Below are positions 55,623-64,000 of a stretch of 64,000 nucleotides of DNA, piece after piece. The notes beneath the pieces are model-generated. The model ran no database searches. It worked only from the letters and a program-made list of their open reading frames with translations, and was not told the DNA's origin. The translations under genes and the position numbers were made by a program. Location: contig JACDQD010000009.1 in assembly GCA_019843655.1 (NCBI GenBank), positions 24,666,161 to 24,730,160 on the forward strand, read 5' to 3'. The stretch's first letter is position 1. Every line of letters begins with the position of its first letter. The stretch comes from Lethocerus indicus (lineage: Eukaryota > Arthropoda > Insecta > Hemiptera > Belostomatidae).

Positions 55623-55950
55623 CATATCTGTTTTGTGGTCTGCGAGGGGTTGGAATACCGTCGGTTTGCGGTCTCCTCTCGCTGAGGTTTGGTCTTTCGC
55701 TAGACCGGTTTCACGGCCGCTCGCCATCTTCAGTAGCGCTGTGTTCGGGCATCCTCACCGCCCAGTGTCACTTTCAACCAACAGTGAAATACTTTACAAG
55801 TGAAGTCAGTATAAGTGACAGTGCAGTGAGGATGCCCCCCGAAAAAAATCCAAAGTTTTTCGCTACTGAAGATGGCGAGCGGCCGAAACCGGTCTAGCGA
55901 AAGACCGAACCTCAGCGAGAGGAGACAGAAACACCACAAACCTACGGTAC
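55623..55950. mobile_element. Foldback MITE, copy G
   Basis: It begins with the tail in reverse orientation (TCTGTTTTGTGGTCTGCGAGG), followed by GTTGGAATACCG and the two inverted arms, ending CACAAACCTACGGTA. CGAAATAA lies on both sides (about 55615 and 55951), a short target duplication. Confidence 0.9.
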
Positions 55951-55954
55951 GCGA

Positions 55955-56456
55955 AATAAATTGTTGCGTTACCAACATCTCAAGAATTAATTTTTATCTA
56001 CTAATTTCTATTTAAAACTAATTCAGTCCAAAGAAATTGTATCCTTCTACCGATTTATATAAATTGTCGAGAAAACAATGAATGTAGGGTTAATAAAAAG
56101 TGAAAATATTATATATAGTGTATTATATTTTACAACTCCGAATAGTATAGGTCAGAAATCAGTAACCGCCGGGTTTTATGGGAGCGGTGGAGGCGGAAAA
56201 GGGCCTTGCCCTTTCTCAAAATGCCAGTCGGGCCACCTGCCAATAGTCATTACCTGTTAGGCCCATTTAACTCACGCCAGTTCTGGTAAACTGGCAAGTT
56301 TCTTCTAAAATATTCTAAATTTCTAATAAAAAATAGAAAACCTCGTATAAGGCAAGCTGTTATTTTATATTTTCTTGATCAGTAGGAACATAGGTAAACT
56401 ATGATAATTTTTTAACCATAACAATAGAACTTCCCTAAAATATATATTCGGTACTT

Positions 56457-56509
<53 letters not shown>

Positions 56510-58319
56510 GTCAAAAGATGGCCGTCTACAAGGACAAAATAGCGTGTCAGTGTTTCAAATAACAAGACTATCGTTTAATTAAAAAAAATATATAAAATAA
56601 AGTTTTAATTTTCCATGCAGTCAAGTTTGAGAAATGCCTCTTATAACTGACCCGTGTCCGGTACAATCAAACTGTAAACTGTAATAGTTGGTCAGTATTT
56701 ATTGATTGAAGACCCGCCCTTACAACCTTCCCTCAAGTTGGACCCACACACAGTGGGGTACATCGATATCATAATAAAAAAAAATAATCAAAATACAGGT
56801 CGTATTTATTACCCGGAATGTAGGCTACACGATTACGTTTAATTGGCCGCAGTAAAACGTTGAACGCGGTCGAGTCGAAAAAGAAATTGTATTTGAAAAA
56901 AAAAATTAATTATACGCGGTAAAAAAAAAATAATTCGGCGTTAAGACCGCCCCCCCCCCGCCAACCTTTGATATTTTTTTCCGGGACGGCTGCGTTCTGG
57001 ATCGCCAGAGAACTTATAAATATTCAAAGGGAGTGTTGTTTAATGATTAATTCTAATATTCCGGTTAATGGATCGCTTTCACGGACCTCCTCTCCCACTC
57101 GGGATATGAAATACTTTCCGAACCTATGCACTCGGCTATCGAATTAAGCGACAACGGCCGCATATATTAGCATCGGAATACGGGACGAGTGGAATTTAAT
57201 TGTAAAAACCGTCTTAAAAATCCTCGGTCTACTCGTTGTATCGAGAAAAATAAAAAGTAGTCGTTGGCCACTCGCAAATATGTTGCGGCGACCAACATTT
57301 TTCCCCCGGCTCGACGTTAATAATTCATAACACAGGTTATGAGCGTAAAAGGAGGCGGTGGGAAAAAAAATTCACTGGCTTAAAACGAAAAAGCTAATAA
57401 TAATAAAGAGGTTTTCCATTCAAAATTTAAACGGAGGGCAATTAAAATTAATAGCCGGGGCGAGAAAGCGGCATGAGAAAAATTTTCAAACGGCTGAATC
57501 GATGCACTGAGAACTGCACTGAGAGTGCAACATGACCCAGTAACCCTCCCCTATCGGCGATTCTCCAATAACACTTTACCGGAGAGAAATTACAAATAAT
57601 TAGCCGATCCTCGTCTTTAATATTTAATAAGGCGGTAGAAGCAGTCAATTAAAGACAATGAAAGCGGATCGCTCGGTCACCGGACAAAGAAGAAAACCCA
57701 TAATTATACAAAAAAAATTAAAATGGGCGCAGTGAAAATAAATTTAGACTTTGTTGGGTATATTAGGTCTTTTTTGGATTCCCATATACTATTCAATTGT
57801 TATTTATTCGTTTCTATATATCAAATTGAAAGCAGAGACGACAGAAAACAACTGGGTCTATAACAATTCGAGTAATCAAAACTCCGCTGCGAAACATAGA
57901 ATTAAATTTAAAATGCGACGAGAAAGCCCGATTGGAAAAGAAATTTTCAATCGTGCCCGGGTCAAATGGGCGGTAAAATTTTAAATGAGTCCTCGTCGGC
58001 GAATAAATTAAATTTTCGAAAAACTAAGTGCAATGTACGATATTAACATAACTGGGTTTCGGGTGTGGGCGCGTCACCTTTCTCGTTTCTCCATCTCACA
58101 TTTGAACATAATTACAGGCAATATAACGACCGGGTGCCAGCGATTATCATATATGTAAATAAAATATTATCGAATATATAACTGTAGTAACTGAGAAACT
58201 GTTGAAATATCGGACCCCATTTTCATATTTGTTGAAGTCCCAGTGCTCTATTTATGAAACTTCGTATCTAATGAGAGCAAACTATTTCTATGTGTCTCGA
58301 CAAGTCGGTTAAAAAATAC

Positions 58320-58366
<47 letters not shown>

Positions 58367-58870
58367 TATATTATCCAGTAATGGATTGTTGCGAAACGAC
58401 ATAAGAAGACGTATTGCACATTCCTCTTTGACAGGAAAATTATTTTTTGTCAAGCGAAATGAACTCGTCGATTACTAATTGATTTTATTTTAGAGCACTA
58501 TTTAAAAAGCCGATTCGCCCTCCAATTACCCGCACAAGTTACTATTGGGAACATGCACCGTAAATATAAAATAAAAAAGACTAACCCCAATCCGAAGTGG
58601 AGGGAAAGAGGAATTATCACCAGCGGGGGTTATACAGGCTCGGGAATGACTAATCGGGGCAATTAGGCTCGTCCAGTTAATTGGATAGTCGGGGAATTAA
58701 GATGTAATTGGTGAAAGTACACTAATTGGTCAGATGTAAAAGTGGAGATAGAGAGACCGGCCATCGAGAGTCATCTCTGGGCGCAACGCGATATCGATGA
58801 CGTTTACGGCTCCATAACCGATTGCATTTATCATTTATCGTTCAGAATGGAGTCAAGTTAATTTGCTTCG
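55955..58870. other. AT-rich DNA with two (TA)n tracts
   Basis: (TA)n runs at about 56460-56506 and 58326-58373. Otherwise many A-runs and no supported exon or element. Confidence 0.45.
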
Positions 58871-58890
58871 ATAACACTATAAATTTAATA

Positions 58891-59218
58891 GACCTGTTTT
58901 GTGGTCTGCGAGGGGTTGGAGTACAGTAGGCTCGTCGTGTTTCCGTCTCCTCTCGCTGAGGTTTCGTCTTCTGCTAGACCGGTTTCGCGGCCGCTCGCCA
59001 TCTTCAGTAGCGCTGTGTTACTGTCACTGCACTGTCACTGTGTCACTTGTACTGTGCAAGTAGTACGAGTGAAAGTGACAGTGGGCAGTGAGGATGCCCG
59101 AAAAACGTCCAAAGTGCTAACAACACAGTGCTACTGAAGATGGCGAGCGGCCGCGAAACCGGTCCAGCGAAAGACCAAACCTCAGCGAGAGGAGACAGAA
59201 ACACCACGAACCTACGGT
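58891..59218. mobile_element. Foldback MITE, copy H, with 12-bp target duplication
   Basis: It opens ACCTGTTTTGTGGTCTGCG and closes CACCACGAACCTACGGT, with both arm pairs intact. ACTATAAATTTA occurs at 58876-58887 and 59219-59230, directly outside the element. Confidence 0.92.
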
Positions 59219-59547
59219 ACTATAAATTTACACCAAGCCAGAATTAATTTACTAATTTACTATTGTAAGCATATATAATCGACTTGACAAAATACCACCT
59301 TCCATTTATAGTGACCGGTGCGCTATCTCTCCGACAGGTGTTTAAAAGCAATTAATGACATAGTATTATAAAACTTTCGATTGTAGAATATTAAGATTCT
59401 GTGTATTACACGCGTAAACAGTGAAATGTCTTAATATAACCTATCGCTTAGAAGAAACGTAGAGTGATTTACTAAAACGCACTTCGCATATTAATAAGAG
59501 TTGTAATGCACATAGACAGTAGTCGCCCGTATCTCCGGATATTTGGT

Positions 59548-59853
59548 CTAAACGATAATTTGGCTGGAGTTCATTTTTTGAAAGGCCAACAATGTATGAT
59601 GTATCCAGTTACTTTTTGATAGAGTAACGTAAAAATTATAGTTCCAAATCGGGGGGGGGGAAACTGTGCGAGTGATTCCGACTCTACGGCGTCGAAACAA
59701 CCGGCTGTCAAGTCCCACTTTCTTCGGGATGAAGTCCAAATTATACCCGTCGCCGATGATGGAAGACCGGGCGGTAGAGGCCTCAAAAACGTGAGAGGTT
59801 AAATCGGAACCGGCCGGATAAGTCCACAGATAAGCTTGGCTCAACATACACAA
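59548..59853 (-). CDS. Weak candidate ORF, 101 codons
   Basis: Minus-strand frame with LSQAYLWTYPAGSDLTSHVF and SSIIGDGYNLDFIPKKVGLD has a coding-like look, but it has no splice sites in the right places, no domain and no neighbours. It might be part of an unrecognised mobile element. Confidence 0.15.
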   Translation of the reverse strand: MCMLSQAYLWTYPAGSDLTSHVFEASTARSSIIGDGYNLDFIPKKVGLDSRLFRRRRVGITRTVSPPPIWNYNFYVTLSKSNWIHHTLLAFQKMNSSQIIV

Positions 59854-60009
59854 GGAACAGAGATCGGCCGAATTATAAGCTAGTCCAAAATTCGTGCCCC
59901 GATTCCTTTAAAATTCCTTCAGTTTTCCCTAATCCAAGGTCCCCCTGTAAGCCACCACGTCTCAAGCGCCCAGATAAATCGGGGTAATGTTATTTTATTT
60001 TTTTCCATT

Positions 60010-60375
60010 TATTGGTATAGTCACAACTACAATTTTTTTCTCTCAGGTCGTGAGGGTAATCGCGCGGCCATCTCCGCTTTAGGAGGGGATTTTCGGGAAG
60101 GTGAGAAGCGAGGAAAGTTGTCCAATTAAGGGATCGGAACGAAGGGATAATTTGGAACGGAAGGATTTATACCTGGAAGCTGCTGATTCTCGAAAGAATG
60201 GGACTTTTAGGTCATTCTGGACTATTCTGTTAGAGACATAAGGTGGGGAGTTGGTAATTTTTCGAAGGATTACGGATTGCAAGGATTGGAGTCTATAAGA
60301 ATTAGACGCCAAATAGGTTTCAGTAATAATTTGTTCTAGAGTGATAGTTTTGATCTATTACCCGTTATTGAATAA
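60010..60375 (-). mobile_element. Jockey-like tail fragment (family 2)
   Basis: On the minus strand it encodes SNSYRLQSLQSVILRKITNS, NRIVQNDLKVPFFRESAASR and SLRSDPLIGQLSSLLTFPKI. It ends near TAGTCACAACTACAATTTTT at the left, which also borders the copies at 19.2 kb (sense orientation reversed) and 49.3 kb. Confidence 0.85.
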
Positions 60376-61016
60376 ATAGTAATATGTAATAGTAACTGCA
60401 CTGGAATTCAAATTTACCGAATCGACTCATTCTTTCATTTTCTGAAATTTTTTAGTTAGCAATATTCTGCTAAGCCGTACACTCTGCTTACGAACAGCCA
60501 CAACAATTAGGAAAGGGCCATTTTCCTGTGCCCCAGGAAGGGTCCGAAACGTCCAGATTTGTGGGGTCGACTGAGCGGCTTAACGGCTTCCTCGATCCTT
60601 CCAGGACCTATCTGGGGGCGCTCGTCACGTTCTGTTTAAACGACCGTTGGTTGAGTACGCATCCGAGGTACGGTTGCCGTTCATCCCGCTGAGACTTTCG
60701 AAACAATTCGAAATATAGCCCCAGCTCTCCCGTTTTCATGAACACAACTCAGGGCGCAGGTCACGCGTTACGGCCCCACCAAATTACGAAGGCTCCAATT
60801 CCCTGAGTTTCGAGATACTCGCAGTAGTTTTTTATAGTTTTGCGCCGACGCAATACGGCCGGTAACAATTCCGATTACCGATAGCGGTAATAGCGGTATA
60901 ACTCGGAGGTGAAAATAATAAGCTACGGCCTACCGAAGATGGGGAGACGCAGATTCGACACTGCAGCAACAGTAGAGGCCGAGGAGTTTCATTTTTTTAA
61001 AAAAAAGTCTCGCAAA

Positions 61017-61352
61017 TCTTCTGAAAAGGACATCAAAACTGACAATAGCCGAAAAACTGACAATATATAAAGCCGTACTAAAACCGACACGGACCCTACC
61101 GAATAGAACTATGCTGGGTTCCGCCAAGAAATCCGACATCGCTCGCATCAAAAGCAAAGTCCTTCGTACCATCCTTAATGTACCGAACAATCCGTCGGCT
61201 TAAACGCCACTGACCTAGGGACTTTCTGTAGGCCGGATACGGGTCAAAAGTACCATCACTGGACGGCCTCTTTATCGAGTGAAACTAATCGAACAGACCG
61301 CAATTGTACCTATAACTGGCATATAGTTGATTGTACAATAAATAATGTTTAA
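61017..61352 (+). mobile_element. Jockey-like tail fragment (family 1)
   Basis: AAAAGGACATCAAAACTGAC, AATAGAACTATGCTGGG and ATCCGACATCGCTCGCATC are followed by a deletion and the 3' end TATAGTTGATTGTACAATAA with A-tail. Confidence 0.85.
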
Positions 61353-61359
61353 AAAAAAA

Positions 61360-63890
61360 TTATGTTTTAGGCAATATTTCTACTAAGATATTAAAATTCC
61401 GACTTATTCCCACGTACTTACTCTCGCGAAAGGCGTAACCCGAGATTAAAACGGAGCGGAGAGAAACTCGAAAACATTAGCATACTTGGGCCCGTGAAAA
61501 AATAAAGCGCGATTTTCACATAGGCCATATTGTATGCCGTCCCAAAACGAGGAGAGTCAATTAAGTTGCCTAATTATAAGCGGCAGACTTGGGCCTAATG
61601 CAAAATTAACGAGGACCGCTCTTGAAAGCGATTCAATAGCTGTAATTTTAACTGGAAACTCTGTGTTCGCAGCCATGTAAACAAAAACGAAATTTTTCTC
61701 TCTTTCACATCAACGCTACAACATCCTTACTGTGATCTCCCAGTTTTCAGTTGAATTAGCGCAATAAAATGTGAGATTTTATTTAACGTATATTTCTGTG
61801 TGGTTTAGTCCCGCGGTGGTATGAAATACTCAATAAATTTTGGACACCACACGGCTATTTGAACTATGCAAATCATCAATCATTTGTTGTGCGCAAAAAA
61901 CTAATAAAAGAGGTAAGGTGGGAAAAATGTACGCTTCTGTTAGTGTAAAATAAAATATATGTACAGGTTTGACTCTGAATTGTCTTAGCCGAGTGATAAA
62001 CCTTTTCCTGTAGCTTTTTCCTTCCTAAGACAGAACTGGTTCCTGCCTTTACCGATTATTACATCTACCGGTTGCCGATACAGGACCAGATCGCCAGCAT
62101 AATATTACCGCGCATGACCAAATACAATCACAACCGAGCCAACATGTAATACGGGACAATATTTCAAATTGATGGGGACAATAAAACTTGCATAGAGTTA
62201 TGCTCGTTCTAGTTATTGAATGACTCGCTTAACCGAACTGAATCAGCATTCAACTCTACCCTCCGAAAAAATACTCGTTTCGTTCATTTTCCGGAAGTTG
62301 TTCTCTGAACAACGACCGCTGAATCAATTGAAAATGTTGATGCGTGATGTTGCCCGTGACCAGCTCGTCACGTCTCTGGGCACGGATTAGACTCCAGGTT
62401 ACGCTGGCCGTCCCTTATCCAGTTCTTATGCTAATTCAATTATTCCGGTCGATTGGTGAAGGGGCCAGGAAGGTCGCCCCCCCCCACAGCCTTTATTTTA
62501 ATCGCCCCACAACTCCCAACCCTAATATACATATAATTCCCTTCAGGTTTTTTTTTTCAAGCCAACATTGTCCCAAAGTGAGTTACACTTGAAACATCAA
62601 AAGGAGGAAAAACTTGGAAATAAAATAGTCATTCCATTGGATCCCGTTTTCTCAGAAAGTCCGAGCCGTAATTTAATTATAAATTAAATGAAAAAAAAAA
62701 TTGTAGTTGTACACAAACCGACAGAATTTACGATTGTTATAAGAGATCGGTGCAGGGAGAAGGGGTAATTTCGCTCTAGGATATTGCTGGAGTGAACATT
62801 TTGACAAAAAAATAATATAATTAAACTCCGTAGCTCCGCAATTACACGGCGGGAAATGTCGAGATAATTCTTGATTTTATTATCGACGCATTGTAGGGGA
62901 AAATAACAAACGTATCCCGCGATCAATTGACATTCAGCTCGTACGGGAATTAATAGGCTATTAGAATTTTAGAGAAAATAAAATACAACTTTAGTTAATG
63001 CCCGATAGAATGTTGAATTGATTTTTTTTTTTACCAGTCCGCTTTAAGCTGCAGTTTATTCCGCAAATAAAACGATCGGTGCATGGGTTATAAAATATTA
63101 CGGCCTAAGTAATATGACATTTATGAAAGCTGTGTTGTTGGGTGTAGCGAGTTGTGCCGAATTCGAAACGCCGCCCCGAATATTTCAGCTGACCAAATAT
63201 AGCGACAGTTTATCTGTTTTAAGCCACCGACCGGTCGTGCCGGCGATAAATTCGAAACACAAAACGCTTTCTCTCGCAGTTAATCTAAGAGGAATCAGAA
63301 AGGAAATTTCGATTTTAACAAACACATTCGGAAGCGGGAGATATCGTTTCAAGTAGAGGAATTGTAGAGCTCGGTTCAGGTGAAAAATCAACGTACAGAA
63401 AATTAAAACTGAAACATGGGGCGAAAGTTCAAATAGCGCCAATGGCCGTAGAATGTAGTGTTACTTTATAAGGTGAGTGTAACAATAATGACACGGGGTA
63501 ATAATAATAATAATAATTGCGCAGTTGACCCGTTCTGTCCGCGCTCCGGACCCTGGACTTGACCCCAAACAGAGGGAGAAGGCTAATTAAAGCCGGCCAA
63601 TAACTCATGGGCTTATCGAAATAACTTATTTTCGCCCTCTCCAACAGCGGCGACACACTACATAAATCTGGTCTCCTGTCAGTAAATAAGGATTACATTT
63701 ACCTGGCCGGCTCCGGTTATTAAATTAAAAACGTAACCCAACCCCCCCCGCAAGTTACTGCACTTTTATTACACAGGGTGGAGGAGATTTGGTCTAAATA
63801 CGGTATTAGGGACGTTCATATTTTATGGCGTAATGACAGCAAACTAGTTTTTTTAGCGGACCTATCGATTCTTGGGTAGACTAAAAATTC
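61360..63890. other. No gene recognised; (TAA)n at 63496-63517
   Basis: AT-rich with C-runs near 62476 and 63741. Short ORFs (62344-62592, 63114-63356) lack domains and splice context. Confidence 0.4.
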
Positions 63891-63904
63891 TAGAATCAAG
63901 ATAT

Positions 63905-64000
63905 TGGGTTGACAACTAAGTAATTGCGGAATTCACCAACAAGTGGAGTTGTACATATTTTTAAGTGCGTCAACATCTTTGCACAGATAAGATTCTTCGA
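63905..64000 (+). mobile_element. mariner-type element, left end, cut by window edge
   Basis: GGGTTGACAACTAAGTAATT then GCGGAATTCACCAACAA is a typical mariner inverted terminus next to TA (ATATT). CGTCAACATCTTTGCACAG follows as in the MITEs at 8.5 and 20.7 kb. This is the best-preserved end in the window; whether a transposase follows cannot be seen. Confidence 0.8.

Noticed and set aside
60450..60760. Possible retroelement coding remnant (minus strand)
   Set aside because: Short open pieces separated by stops with no recognisable motif; insufficient to annotate.

Overview
The window is arthropod nuclear DNA, almost certainly from an insect. It has short spliced genes with GT-AG introns, an NPC2-type sterol-carrier gene, Jockey-like non-LTR retrotransposon remnants, and mariner, hAT and piggyBac-type MITEs. 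There are also large simple and satellite arrays. Many dispersed fragments, homopolymer runs and AT-rich introns suggest a repeat-rich genome. No species can be named from the sequence alone. No bacterial operon, CRISPR array, rRNA or complete tRNA was seen.

Left part (1-8.05 kb): a 4.8 kb satellite (28 bp units grading into 41 bp units) stops about 35 bp from the splice donor of a minus-strand exon (4817-5011). That exon is a paralogue of exon 2 of the plus-strand gene at 8428-11358. A second candidate minus-strand exon lies at 6040-6284. A 1.5 kb array of 12-bp AT-rich units fills 6.53-8.05 kb.

Lipid-binding gene cluster (8.4-15.3 kb): a four-exon secreted protein of 189 aa (DUF1091/ML-like, plus strand) converges on a complete four-exon NPC2 homologue of 158 aa (minus strand). 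All splice phases of both models close. NPC2 intron 2 carries a nine-unit tandem array. Each unit copies the authentic exon-3 acceptor and the first ~45 nt of exon 3.

SAM-domain gene (18.69-27.41 kb, minus strand): thirteen exons with continuous phase give 961 codons plus a stop. They encode a Q-rich scaffold with about 27 consecutive Gln, a coiled coil and a C-terminal SAM domain. The 5' end is not resolved, and an additional candidate exon lies at 34446-34607. Its introns hold Jockey fragments, mariner MITEs and a TA-flanked MITE. One junction (donor CAG|GTCTAT at 25328) is weak and may be an alternative terminus.

Right part (27.4-64 kb): mostly intron or intergenic DNA. It holds eight copies of a ~330 bp foldback MITE family with 9-13 bp target duplications, one of them nested in a larger palindrome. 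It also holds two families of 5'-truncated retrotransposon tails, a perfect hAT MITE, microsatellites, a CpG-rich TATA-containing segment near 52 kb, and a mariner end cut by the window edge. Little here is convincingly coding.
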